DNA of 64,000 nt from Brasilonema sennae CENA114. GTDB taxonomy: Bacteria; Cyanobacteriota; Cyanobacteriia; Cyanobacteriales; Nostocaceae. The DNA is taken from assembly GCF_006968745.1 (NCBI RefSeq), contig NZ_CP030118.1, forward strand, positions 620,001 to 684,000, read 5' to 3'. Positions 56,436-64,000 of this stretch are shown here, piece after piece. The notes beneath the pieces are model-generated. The model was not told the DNA's origin, made no database searches, and saw nothing but the letters and a program-made list of their open reading frames with translations. Both the position numbers and the translations under genes were made by a program. Every line of letters starts with the position of its first letter. The stretch's first letter is position 1.

Positions 56436-57677
56436 GTGGTTAGCATCTCAGATATCAATAATAAAGTTGAATTGGCGACTGCAAGACCCGACTCCTTGGG
56501 GAGATTCGGAAAGTTCGGCGGTAAGTATGTTCCTGAAACCTTAATGCCCGCATTAAGTGAATTGGAAACAGCATATGAGCAATACTGCAACGAGCCAAGC
56601 TTCCAAGCAGAGTTACAAAATTTACTCAAAGACTATGTGGGACGCTCCACTCCCTTATATTTTGCCGAGCGTCTCACTACACACTACGCTCACAGTGATG
56701 GCACAGGACCACAAATCTATCTCAAGCGGGAAGATTTAAATCATACAGGCGCTCACAAAATTAATAACGCTTTAGGTCAGGTGTTGCTGGCAAAGCGCAT
56801 GGGTAAGCAGCGCATTATCGCTGAAACCGGAGCTGGTCAACATGGGGTAGCAACTGCGACCGTGTGCGCTCGCTTTGGTCTACAATGCGTGATTTACATG
56901 GGCGTCCAGGATATGCAACGCCAAGCCCTGAATGTGTTTCGGATGAAACTGATGGGGGCTGAAGTCCGTCCAGTGGAGGCGGGTACTGGAACACTCAAAG
57001 ATGCAACCTCCGAGGCGATTCGGGACTGGGTGACAAACGTGGAAACGACTCACTACATCCTCGGTTCTGTTGCCGGTCCCCATCCGTACCCGATGATAGT
57101 ACGCGACTTCCATGCTGTGATTGGCAAAGAAACTCGCGCTCAGTCTCAAGAAAAATGGGGAGGAATACCTGATATTCTCTTGGCTTGTGTTGGCGGTGGT
57201 TCCAACGCGATTGGGCTGTTCCATGAGTTTGTCGATGAGCCATCTGTACGCCTGATTGGAGTTGAAGCAGCGGGTGAAGGTGTTGACACCCAGAAGCACG
57301 CAGCAACTTTAACACTGGGACGAATCGGCGTGTTGCACGGCGCTATGAGCTATGTACTGCAAGATGATGATGGTCAGGTTATCGAAGCACATTCGATTAG
57401 TGCTGGTTTGGACTATCCAGGCGTTGGTCCTGAGCATAGCTATCTCAAGGAACTTGGTCGCGCGGAGTACTACAGCGTCAGCGATTCTGAAGCTTTGGAG
57501 GCGTTGCAGCTTTTGTCTCAACTAGAAGGGATTATTCCAGCTTTGGAAACCGCTCATGCGATCGCCTATTTAGCAAAGCTGTGTCCTCAGTTAGATGGTA
57601 GTCCTCGGATTGTCATAAACTGCTCAGGTAGAGGCGACAAGGATGTGCAAACTGTTGCTAAAATCCTGAATTCTTAG
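56436..57677 (+). CDS. trpB: Tryptophan synthase beta chain
   Basis: A 413-residue PLP enzyme condensing indole and serine to tryptophan. The GTG start at 56436 gives the standard N-terminus ('[20 protein letters not shown]'). The PLP lysine is in '[15 protein letters not shown]', with '[20 protein letters not shown]', '[16 protein letters not shown]' and '[14 protein letters not shown]'. Presumably a cluster-dedicated copy. It directly feeds ScyB with tryptophan. Confidence 0.95.
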   Translation: MVSISDINNKVELATARPDSLGRFGKFGGKYVPETLMPALSELETAYEQYCNEPSFQAELQNLLKDYVGRSTPLYFAERLTTHYAHSDGTGPQIYLKREDLNHTGAHKINNALGQVLLAKRMGKQRIIAETGAGQHGVATATVCARFGLQCVIYMGVQDMQRQALNVFRMKLMGAEVRPVEAGTGTLKDATSEAIRDWVTNVETTHYILGSVAGPHPYPMIVRDFHAVIGKETRAQSQEKWGGIPDILLACVGGGSNAIGLFHEFVDEPSVRLIGVEAAGEGVDTQKHAATLTLGRIGVLHGAMSYVLQDDDGQVIEAHSISAGLDYPGVGPEHSYLKELGRAEYYSVSDSEALEALQLLSQLEGIIPALETAHAIAYLAKLCPQLDGSPRIVINCSGRGDKDVQTVAKILNS

Positions 57678-57719
57678 TCTTTGTCCAAATATTAGGGACT
57701 ATTGATAAATAACAATTTC

Positions 57720-57811
57720 AGGACTTACGTAAGGGAAACGTAGTTGCACCCGTTGCGAAGCAAGCAAGCAATCTCACAGTCTTATTCTTTCGTAACTCGT
57801 GCGTAAGTTCT
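57720..57811. repeat. MITE-like element downstream of trpB
   Basis: Imperfect terminal inverted repeats 'aggacttacgt' (57720-57730) and 'gcgtaagttct' (57801-57811; 9 of 11 pair) enclose 70 bases without coding capacity. The AGGACTTACG end is one I recall from small mobile repeats in cyanobacteria. It sits between trpB and the DAHP synthase gene, where trpD might be expected. Confidence 0.5.
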
Positions 57812-57884
57812 AAATCCCAGACGCGGTTATTTTTCAGTAGCAACTCTTATTACTTTATATAAAAAAAGTAGAGAACCAAAATCC

Positions 57885-58964
57885 ATGATCATTGTCGTCA
57901 AAAATGGTACACCTGCTGATGAAGTTACTCGCATCAGCCAAGAATTGCATAACACTTGGGGCGTCACTGTAGAAAAAAGCGTCGGACAAAACAAAGTGGT
58001 TTTAGGCTTAATTGGTGAAACTGCCACCCTAGATCCAATGCAGATACAGAATAACAGTCCTTGGATTGAGCAAGTACTACGAATTCAGAAACCTTTCAAG
58101 CGCGTCAGTCGAGAATTCCGTCATGGAGAAGCCAGTGAGGTTGTTGTTCCCACACCAAATGGTCCTGTCCACATCGGTGAAGAACATCCCGTTGTGTTGG
58201 TTGCTGGACCTTGCTCTGTTGAAAATGAAGAAATGATTGTGGAAACGGCAAAGCGCGTTAAGGCGGCTGGAGCCAAGTTTCTGCGTGGCGGGGCTTACAA
58301 ACCTCGCTCCTCGCCTTATGCATTTCAAGGACATGGTGAGAGTGCTCTAGATTTGTTAGCAGCAGCTCGTGAAGCTACTGGTTTGGGGATCATCACAGAA
58401 CTTATGGATGCTGCTGATTTACCAGCACTGGCTAGGGTTGCTGACGTGATTCAGATAGGAGCCAGAAACATGCAAAACTTTTCCTTGCTAAAGAAAGTGG
58501 GCGCTCAAGATAAGCCTGTGCTGATCAAACGCGGGATGTCCGCCACGATTGATGAGTGGCTCATGGCAGCAGAATATATTCTGGCAGCAGGAAACCCAAA
58601 TGTAATTCTTTGCGAACGAGGTATTAGAACTTTTGATTCCAAATATGTTCGTAACACTCTAGATTTATCAGTGATTCCTGTGTTGAGACAGCTAACACAT
58701 TTACCCATCATGATTGACCCTAGTCATGGTACAGGAAAATCAGAGTATGTTACACCGATGGCAATGGCAGCTTTAGCAGCAGGTGCAGATTCATTGATGA
58801 TTGAAGTTCACCCAAATCCTGCTAAAGCTCTATCTGACGGACCTCAGTCCCTGACTCCTGAAAAGTTTGACAGATTGGTTCAGGAATTGTCAGTTTTGGG
58901 TAAAGTCGTTGATCGTTGGTCTATACCCGATCAACGTAGTTTAGTAGCTTTAGGACAGGTGTAG
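57885..58964 (+). CDS. aroG: 3-deoxy-7-phosphoheptulonate synthase (DAHP synthase)
   Basis: A 359-residue enzyme catalysing the first shikimate step from PEP and erythrose-4-phosphate. It is of the AroA-beta/AroQ-like type with an N-terminal ferredoxin-like regulatory domain (~1-70, 'MIIVVKNGTPADEVTRISQE') and a barrel with 'VVLVAGPCSVENEEMIVETA', 'GGAYKPRSSPYAFQGHG', 'VLIKRGMSATIDEW', 'CERGIRTFDSKYVRNTLDL' and 'IDPSHGTGKSEYVTPMAMAA'. The last gene of the scytonemin-linked run, named aroG in the Nostoc cluster; aroF is an equally common symbol for the family. Confidence 0.93.
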   Translation: MIIVVKNGTPADEVTRISQELHNTWGVTVEKSVGQNKVVLGLIGETATLDPMQIQNNSPWIEQVLRIQKPFKRVSREFRHGEASEVVVPTPNGPVHIGEEHPVVLVAGPCSVENEEMIVETAKRVKAAGAKFLRGGAYKPRSSPYAFQGHGESALDLLAAAREATGLGIITELMDAADLPALARVADVIQIGARNMQNFSLLKKVGAQDKPVLIKRGMSATIDEWLMAAEYILAAGNPNVILCERGIRTFDSKYVRNTLDLSVIPVLRQLTHLPIMIDPSHGTGKSEYVTPMAMAALAAGADSLMIEVHPNPAKALSDGPQSLTPEKFDRLVQELSVLGKVVDRWSIPDQRSLVALGQV

Positions 58965-59021
58965 GAAGTAGGGTGTAGTATTTTGTGTTTGTAACAGAGG
59001 TACCAATACTTTTGAGTTAGG

Positions 59022-59060
59022 GGGAAAGGGAAAAATTCATCCTTTCCCTCTTTTCCTTTA
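59022..59060 (+). terminator. Terminator after the DAHP synthase gene
   Basis: 8-base arms 'gggaaagg' (59022-59029) and its complement (59041-59048), followed by TCTTTTCCTTTA. It would end the scytonemin/aromatic transcript. Confidence 0.55.
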
Positions 59061-59440
59061 ACCTTGCTCATAAAAACATCTAATCTTTGGTATTTAACAT
59101 CTTTCCAACGATATATTTTTTTGTTGATATTTTTTATATTTTATGAAACGAAAAAGAAAAGAGAGAAATCTAAAAAATTGACAAATCAATCAAAAGAATT
59201 TTGATTGATAAATTTATGAAAATTGCTTATTTTTGTATAGACAGTAGCGTTAATTACAGTTTTCCTTAAGTGATCTCTACATTCGTTGGAGAATTTCCGA
59301 AACAAAGCCATTCTTGATTTGTAATGCCCAGATAAATAATTACTAGTTTTGGCAATAACAGAGCAATAAAAAATTAAAAAAACAGGCTTATTTTTTGCTG
59401 ATTTTATATGCCTGTGGTTGCGTAATTTTTAACGTATAAG

Positions 59441-59450
59441 TAGGAGGATT
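59441..59450 (+). promoter_or_regulatory. Shared ribosome-binding leader, copy 1
   Basis: 'taggaggatt' ends exactly 7 bases before the ATG at 59458. The identical decamer at identical spacing precedes the next two genes (60363-60372, 61083-61092). Confidence 0.85.
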
Positions 59451-59457
59451 CTCTTTA

Positions 59458-60189
59458 ATGGCAACTGATAACAATAATAATGGTGATCTCGGGAGTGTAC
59501 TGCAACAATCTCCCTGGGGTCGATTGAGTGAAGTCACTTCTACTGAGAACGTATTACAAGGCTTTGGCAATGCTACTGGTGGTGGTAGCATCGGTGGCGC
59601 TCCCAGTGGTGCTGGTGGCGGTAGTCCCTTTACTAACTTTGGTAACCCGAATGCCTCTGGTAGCCCGCTTACTGGTGGTAGCAACCCTTGGGCTGCTATT
59701 GGCACTAGTGGTGGCAGTGCTCCCTCTGGTGGCGGTGGCACTGACGTGTTGACTGGTGCTCCCTCTGGTGGCAGTGCTGGCGGGTTCAGTGGCGGCAGCC
59801 AAGGTGGCATCGATTTTGCAAGCGCAACCGATTCGTTGTCGTTTCAGAACAGAATCCTGATTGATCAATACGTGGCTAATGGTCCTACTACCGAAAGTAC
59901 AGATGTGTTGTCATGGCAGCTGACGAATAATGTTGTCAACCAGGTTTCCGGCTTGGGTAGCACATCACCTGTAAATGGTGGCGGCAGCACCGACGGCTTT
60001 GATGTTAACAGCATCCCGTCTGGCGGTGGTGGCAGCATTGGCGGCTTTGGTGGTGGCAACCAGTTTGGCGGCTTTGATCCTAACAGCATCGGCGGCTTTG
60101 GTGGTGGCAGCGGCGGCTTTGATGTTAGCAGCATCGGCAGCTTTGGTGGTGGCAACCAGTTTGGTGGTGGTGCCATCCCGTTTGCTTAG
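59458..60189 (+). CDS. Gly/Ser-rich low-complexity protein, first of three
   Basis: A 243-residue protein without signal peptide or membrane helix. It is dominated by Gly, Ser, Asn and Phe: repeats such as 'GGFGGGNQFGGFDPNSIGGF' in the C-terminal third and 'GGSPFTNFGNPNASGSP' earlier. A short more ordinary segment lies at ~120-165 ('LSFQNRILIDQYVANGPTTE'). I do not recognise a family. The strong ribosome-binding site suggests abundant translation. The composition suggests a structural or matrix protein, but that is only inference. A hairpin at 60209-60242 follows. Confidence 0.75.
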   Translation: MATDNNNNGDLGSVLQQSPWGRLSEVTSTENVLQGFGNATGGGSIGGAPSGAGGGSPFTNFGNPNASGSPLTGGSNPWAAIGTSGGSAPSGGGGTDVLTGAPSGGSAGGFSGGSQGGIDFASATDSLSFQNRILIDQYVANGPTTESTDVLSWQLTNNVVNQVSGLGSTSPVNGGGSTDGFDVNSIPSGGGGSIGGFGGGNQFGGFDPNSIGGFGGGSGGFDVSSIGSFGGGNQFGGGAIPFA

Positions 60190-60208
60190 AGTTTCACCTT
60201 AAAAAAAT

Positions 60209-60242
60209 TGTTGGGTTAACCAATACCTAAGGCAACCCAACA
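60209..60242 (+). terminator. Hairpin TGTTGGGTT / AACCCAACA after the first Gly-rich gene
   Basis: 9-base perfect arms (60209-60217, 60234-60242) with a 16-base loop. The same stem sequence recurs after the second gene at 60930-60963. Confidence 0.6.
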
Positions 60243-60362
60243 TGATTCCAAGACCTACTAGCCAAACTAATCTCCTGTGACGAAACCAAAGAAGAAACTT
60301 AGAGACCGATCTAGCTTGCTTTCTTTAGTTTTCCTAGTTCAACAACATTTTTGTTCTAACGA

Positions 60363-60372
60363 TAGGAGGATT
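60363..60372 (+). promoter_or_regulatory. Shared ribosome-binding leader, copy 2
   Basis: 'taggaggatt' ends 7 bases before the ATG at 60380, as in the flanking genes. Confidence 0.85.
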
Positions 60373-60379
60373 TTTAGTT

Positions 60380-60907
60380 ATGGCAACTTCTAACACTAAC
60401 TCTGCTGCTAGTAGTGACAGTGTTTTTCCGCAGTTATCATCCAATTTTTTGGAGAAGATCCGGACAAACACCTCAACCTTTACTGACATTGTCAACCAAT
60501 ATAGAAGTGACAAAGCCGATGCAAGTGACGATCAGCCTCTGGCACCTGTAGTTGATTTGGTGAATGCAGTTTATGGCAGCGACTCACCCTTCTTAAATGG
60601 CAATGCCAGTGCATCTAGTGGTAACGACATAGTTACTGGTAGTGGCAGTGTGTTAAGTGGTAGCAGTCCAGTGACTGGTAGTAGCAGTGTGTTTCCTTCG
60701 CGTTCTGAGATTTGGAACCAGGTAAAAGCTGATATCTTATCTGACTACCTTGCTAATCAGAATTCTGGTGTCGGCAGTCAGCTTCCGCAATCATCAACTG
60801 AAGTCTTGCAACTGTTGGCGAATGACCTCACAACTTTGAGTCAAGCTATTGATTCATTGCACTCTGGGAACAATGCGATCGCTAGTACTAGCACTCCGAT
60901 TGTTTAA
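60380..60907 (+). CDS. Ser/Asn-rich protein, second of three
   Basis: A 175-residue protein with no signal peptide. The N-terminus 'MATSNTNSAASSDSVFPQLS' resembles that of the third protein ('MTTSTVNPDTNSVFPPATD'). A Gly/Ser/Val linker (~80-110) is flanked by helical stretches 'LEKIRTNTSTFTDIVNQYRS' and 'TEVLQLLANDLTTLSQAIDS'. The latter motif (PS-x-[DE]-[IVL]-L...DL) recurs three or more times in the next protein, so the two are related. Function unknown. Confidence 0.75.
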   Translation: MATSNTNSAASSDSVFPQLSSNFLEKIRTNTSTFTDIVNQYRSDKADASDDQPLAPVVDLVNAVYGSDSPFLNGNASASSGNDIVTGSGSVLSGSSPVTGSSSVFPSRSEIWNQVKADILSDYLANQNSGVGSQLPQSSTEVLQLLANDLTTLSQAIDSLHSGNNAIASTSTPIV

Positions 60908-60929
60908 CGTCCCAGTTTGAAGTCAAAAA

Positions 60930-60963
60930 TGTTGGGTTGACCCGTAAAAGGATCAACCCAACA
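60930..60963 (+). terminator. Hairpin TGTTGGGTTGA / TCAACCCAACA after the second gene
   Basis: 11-base perfect arms (60930-60940 and 60953-60963) and a 12-base loop, homologous to the stem at 60209-60242. No T run. Confidence 0.6.
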
Positions 60964-61082
60964 ACATTCCAAGAGTTACTAGTCAATAAATAGCCTGCAC
61001 TTAAAAAACCAAAGACTAAAGCAATAAGGCAGGCTTTATGTATTTAATTTCCCACATTGTACTAGGTTTGAGTCCTAAAAAT

Positions 61083-61092
61083 TAGGAGGATT
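61083..61092 (+). promoter_or_regulatory. Shared ribosome-binding leader, copy 3
   Basis: 'taggaggatt' ends 7 bases before the ATG at 61100, identical in sequence and spacing to copies 1 and 2. Confidence 0.85.
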
Positions 61093-61099
61093 ATTTTTT

Positions 61100-63013
61100 A
61101 TGACAACTTCTACCGTTAATCCTGACACCAATTCAGTTTTTCCCCCAGCTACTGATGTAGCTAGTGTTAGCAACTACTCGGCTGGTAGTGTACCACCAGT
61201 TTCAGATCCCCTAACTAGTGGTGGCAGTTCCTTACCCGTTGACACTTCCCTACCGGTTGACACTTATTCTGCTAGCACCTCTGTGCCTACTGCTAGCACC
61301 TCAGTACCTATTGCTAGCACCTCTGCTCCTACTGCTAGCAGTCTGGCTCCAATCAGTAACAGCAACTCATCTGCAAGTGGTACTGACACCTTAGCCAGCA
61401 GCAACTTGTTTGCTAGCAGCTCGGGTACTAGCGCTGTTGGTGGTAGCAGCAACCCGTTTGGTAGCATCTTAGGTACTAGCAACTCAAGTAGTACCGGCTT
61501 AGGATCTGGCAGCACCAACACCTTTGCTGGTGCTGCAAACAATCCGTATGCTGGTGGTGGCGGTCAACCTTTCGCTAGTCTTGGCAACGTAGTTGTTGGT
61601 GAGAGTCAATGGATCATCGGTAAAGAAAACACACCGGAAAGATTTTCAAAAGCGATAAATTTTACTGTCGAGCAGTTGGTTGACTCAGTCATGGACAAAC
61701 TGAGTTACAAAATATCCCAGAGTGGCATTACTGTTTCTTCCAGTGGTGGAAATCCATTTGCTGGTGGAAACAATCCCTTCAGTACTACCAGTGCGCCAGC
61801 TCTGGATTACTTGAAACAGGCTTATGGTACAAATTTCCCTATACCTAAATCAGCTGAAAGTTTGCTGACATCCGTCTACAGTCAGACCTTGCCAAGTGCG
61901 TCTGGTACTTCGGGTGCTAGTGCTGGTACCTCGGTTGCTGGTGGTAGCAACCCGCTTGTACCTACTAATAACACAGCTATTGCTCCTGGCAGTATACCTC
62001 AGCAACCATCTATAGATATTGTGCAAGTCCTCTTTGGTCAGGACTTAAAAGGCGCTGGCGGAAGTAGCTCACCCTCCGACATCTTAAGGATTGTCCAAGA
62101 TGACCTATTAAACTTCACCAAAACAGTCAACTCCGCTACAGGTAAAAAACTGTTCAGTGGTAACAATACGCCTCTGAAATCACCTTCCGATTTATTGACG
62201 CTCTATAAAAATGACATACTGAGTGCAAATACTAGTATTAATACTGGTACTCAAAACATTAGTAATGGTGATCCGTACAGCAACGTATTTGCTGGTAGTG
62301 CCACTCAAGGTGGATCTCAGGCTGTTCAACCACCCACCGATGTCTTGTACACTGTCCTTGGTGGTCTGTTGCCCTTCAGTGGCACTGACAACATTTTTAA
62401 TACTCCTGAAGGTGGCATACCCATTGGTTATGGCAATAAGGACTTTGGTAGTAACAACGCTGTCATAGGTAATGCCAACTGGAACTATGGACAATCCAAT
62501 GTAAGCGTAGGTAATGCTAACTGGAATTGGGACTCCACTAAAAACAACGCAACAATTGGTAATGGCAACTGGCATTTAGAGTCTAGTCAAAACAACAGAA
62601 CCATTGGTAATGGCAACTGGTACTGGGAGTCAACCAGTGACAACGTAACTCTTGGTAATGGTAACTGGGATTTCGGAAATAACAACACAACCATTGGTAA
62701 CGGTAACTGGGACTTCGGTAGTAATAACACAATCATTGGTACTGGTAACCATGTCTTCACCAGCAACAGCCTAGTTATTGGTGATGGCAATTGGTCTGTG
62801 ATTATTGACAAATCCAACACTGCGGCTGGTGAGTTTCTCGGTAAGTTAGATAATTTGGTATTGTCGATGGGAATCAAAGACGCTGGTGATAATCTAGTTA
62901 ATTCCCTCTTCACCAAATTCGCGGATGCTTTCCAACCCTTAACAGGTAACCTTGGAGAATCTGGCCTCAAGACATATAATCAACTCTTCTACTCTGGTGC
63001 CAATAACACCTAA
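61100..63013 (+). CDS. Large repetitive protein with NGNW repeat array, third of three
   Basis: A 637-residue protein, no signal peptide. Residues ~1-170 are Ser/Thr/Ala-rich tandem repeats ('STSVPTASTSVPIASTSAPT') ending in Gly/Asn segments ('NPYAGGGGQPF'). The middle (~175-440) holds helical modules with a 'PSD[IL]L' motif, for example 'PSDILRIVQDDLLNFTKTVN' and 'PSDLLTLYKNDILSANTSIN', shared with the preceding protein. Residues ~455-570 form roughly nine repeats of about 14 residues with consensus NN-x-[TV]-IGNGNW-[DYH] ('NNTTIGNGNWDFGS'), which could stack as a beta-solenoid. A helical C-terminus (~575-637) follows. Role unknown. Confidence 0.8.
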   Translation: MTTSTVNPDTNSVFPPATDVASVSNYSAGSVPPVSDPLTSGGSSLPVDTSLPVDTYSASTSVPTASTSVPIASTSAPTASSLAPISNSNSSASGTDTLASSNLFASSSGTSAVGGSSNPFGSILGTSNSSSTGLGSGSTNTFAGAANNPYAGGGGQPFASLGNVVVGESQWIIGKENTPERFSKAINFTVEQLVDSVMDKLSYKISQSGITVSSSGGNPFAGGNNPFSTTSAPALDYLKQAYGTNFPIPKSAESLLTSVYSQTLPSASGTSGASAGTSVAGGSNPLVPTNNTAIAPGSIPQQPSIDIVQVLFGQDLKGAGGSSSPSDILRIVQDDLLNFTKTVNSATGKKLFSGNNTPLKSPSDLLTLYKNDILSANTSINTGTQNISNGDPYSNVFAGSATQGGSQAVQPPTDVLYTVLGGLLPFSGTDNIFNTPEGGIPIGYGNKDFGSNNAVIGNANWNYGQSNVSVGNANWNWDSTKNNATIGNGNWHLESSQNNRTIGNGNWYWESTSDNVTLGNGNWDFGNNNTTIGNGNWDFGSNNTIIGTGNHVFTSNSLVIGDGNWSVIIDKSNTAAGEFLGKLDNLVLSMGIKDAGDNLVNSLFTKFADAFQPLTGNLGESGLKTYNQLFYSGANNT

Positions 63014-63069
63014 GTAACGCGATCTGTCGCTATCCAGTAACGAAGCGATCGCCAACAAGTAGCCCCGAA

Positions 63070-63109
63070 GTTCAACCATCAAAGCTTTTTTGAGTTTTGA
63101 TGGTTGAAC
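63070..63109. terminator. Hairpin between the repeat protein and the WD40 gene
   Basis: 14-base perfect arms 63070-63083 and 63096-63109 with a T-rich loop, 60 bases past one stop codon and 12 before the convergent one. Likely a bidirectional terminator. Confidence 0.6.
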
Positions 63110-63120
63110 GATTATGTGAT

Positions 63121-64000
63121 TTACTGACCAACTAGCCAAACATTAACTCTTGTATCAAATCCACCAGTAGCAAGCTTTGTTCCATCAGGACTAAAGGCTA
63201 CAACGCTAGCCCAGTCGGAATGTCCATAAAGTGTGGTTATCAACTCGCCTGTTGTTAAATTCCACAGCTTAATTCCATCTTTGGCAGCACTGGCAAGAGT
63301 TTGTCCGTTTGGGTTGATGGCGATATCATTTACCCAGTTGTTGTCTCCTGTCAGGGTGCGAACAGATTGTCCAGTGGTAACATTCCAGACTTTAATTGTG
63401 CGATCGCGACTCGCACTAACAAACGTCCTTCCATCTGGAGTAAAAACTATTTTAGTGACTGTATTATAATGCGCCCCTGGAATTGTGCGGATTAATCTTC
63501 CACTACTCAAATCCCATAGCTTAATCACGCCAATATTATCACCACTCGCCAGCGTCTGACCATCAGGACTAATCGCCACTGTATTAATCGAGTTATCAAA
63601 ACGTGTCAAAATCGCAAGTGGGCGCTGTTGTAGCAAATCCCACATCCGAATACCATCTAATGCGCCACTGACAAGAACTTTACCATTTGGAGTTACAGCT
63701 AAAGATAGTACATTGCTTGTATGTTCCACAAAGGAGCGAGTAAATTTGCGGCTTTTGAGGTTCCAAAGGTTAATAGTGTTGTCATCACTGCAACTGGCAA
63801 GAGTTTGACCATCTGGCGAAATCACGATAGATTCTACTGCAGCTTTTTGTGCTCTATCAATAATTCCAAGCCTTCTGCCAGTTATTGTATCCCATAAGCG
63901 AATTATGCCTTCATTATCATTGCCACCACTAAGAAGAATTCGGCTATCTGGAGTGAAGGCGAGAGATTTAATAGGTCCGGTATGCTGTATGAATGTGTAA
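63121..64000 (-). CDS. WD40 repeat protein (5' end outside window)
   Basis: The frame is open from 63121 through the window edge at 64000, so the start is not visible; about 292 residues are seen. It contains about seven WD40 blades with the pattern 'ISPDGQTLASCSDDNTINLW', 'FTPDGRTFVSASRDRTIKVW' and 'FSPDGTKLATGGFDTRVNVW', ending soon after the last blade ('LVGQ'). An in-frame GTG at 63825 is internal: upstream codons continue the repeats ('FTPDSRILLSGGNDNEGIIR'). Probably a protein-interaction module, perhaps with a kinase or ATPase domain upstream. Confidence 0.85.
   Translation of the reverse strand, partial: YTFIQHTGPIKSLAFTPDSRILLSGGNDNEGIIRLWDTITGRRLGIIDRAQKAAVESIVISPDGQTLASCSDDNTINLWNLKSRKFTRSFVEHTSNVLSLAVTPNGKVLVSGALDGIRMWDLLQQRPLAILTRFDNSINTVAISPDGQTLASGDNIGVIKLWDLSSGRLIRTIPGAHYNTVTKIVFTPDGRTFVSASRDRTIKVWNVTTGQSVRTLTGDNNWVNDIAINPNGQTLASAAKDGIKLWNLTTGELITTLYGHSDWASVVAFSPDGTKLATGGFDTRVNVWLVGQ

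Larger units (their letters stand above)
58965..59457. other. Intergenic region after the scytonemin run
   Basis: 493 bases without a gene. It contains the terminator at 59022-59060, a long AT-rich tract (59090-59400) that probably includes the promoter of the Gly-rich gene cluster, and a ribosome-binding leader at its end. Confidence 0.45.

Noticed and set aside
59388..59810. Pro-rich minus-strand frame
   Set aside because: The complement of Gly codons (GGN) gives Pro-rich nonsense; the plus-strand gene has a strong ribosome-binding site.
60209..60963. Riboswitch upstream of the Gly-rich genes
   Set aside because: The recurring stems are simple hairpins after stop codons; no multi-helix aptamer is evident.
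1..64000. tRNA or rRNA genes
   Set aside because: No cloverleaf with conserved T-loop GGTTCGAATCC-type sequence and no rRNA core sequence was recognised on either strand; a dedicated scan would be needed to exclude a divergent tRNA.

Overview
The window is cyanobacterial. It carries a PSII extrinsic lipoprotein (PsbQ), a HemJ-type protoporphyrinogen oxidase, a CrtR-type carotenoid hydroxylase, WD40/AAA-like and CHASE2 proteins, frequent GCGATCGC-type sites, heptameric tandem repeats, and above all a complete scytonemin (sunscreen) locus. Scytonemin plus this repeat style suggests a filamentous, probably heterocystous, terrestrial or mat-forming genus; species cannot be fixed from the sequence.

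Layout. 1-3.0 kb: 3' part of an AAA-like/CHASE2 membrane protein facing a small secreted protein. 3.4-8.8 kb: mostly minus-strand housekeeping genes (hemJ-like, alpha/beta hydrolase, ThiO-like FAD oxidase, psbQ, O-methyltransferase). 9.0-9.8 kb: decayed GH13 amylase. 10.2-14.8 kb: phosphoribulokinase-like kinase, radC, two glycosyltransferases and a Uma2 protein. 15.3-21 kb: two more AAA-like ATPase proteins (one with a WD40 tail), between which lies an unexpected minus-strand relic of a gene with eukaryotic-type actin sequence. 21-27 kb: pyk, crtR, an IS630 remnant and a large phytase/esterase-like protein.

27.5-59 kb: scytonemin region. A PAS histidine kinase and an AraC-type response regulator face away from a roughly 27-kb plus-strand run: scyA, scyB, scyC, then scyD/E/F (beta-propeller proteins, two with PEP-CTERM tails), eboA, eboB, eboC, a GT4 glycosyltransferase, tyrA, a frameshifted dsbA-like gene, an AroB-family cyclase (eboD), eboE, eboF, a fused trpE-trpG, trpC, a quinone-oxidoreductase-like gene, trpA, trpB and a DAHP synthase. 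Dedicated shikimate/Trp/Tyr enzymes would supply tryptophan and a tyrosine precursor; ScyB and ScyA/ScyC build the monomer; ebo proteins are implicated in moving it to the periplasm, where the exported Scy proteins would act. tyrP and trpD, which I recall from the Nostoc punctiforme cluster, are not present here. Palindromic repeat DNA has inserted in frame into tyrA and, separately, into the tyrA/dsbA overlap.

59.4-63.0 kb: three consecutive genes for Gly/Ser/Asn-rich proteins with an identical ribosome-binding leader at identical spacing; the third ends in an NGNW-type repeat array. I cannot assign them a function. 63.1-64 kb: 3' part of a minus-strand WD40 protein.
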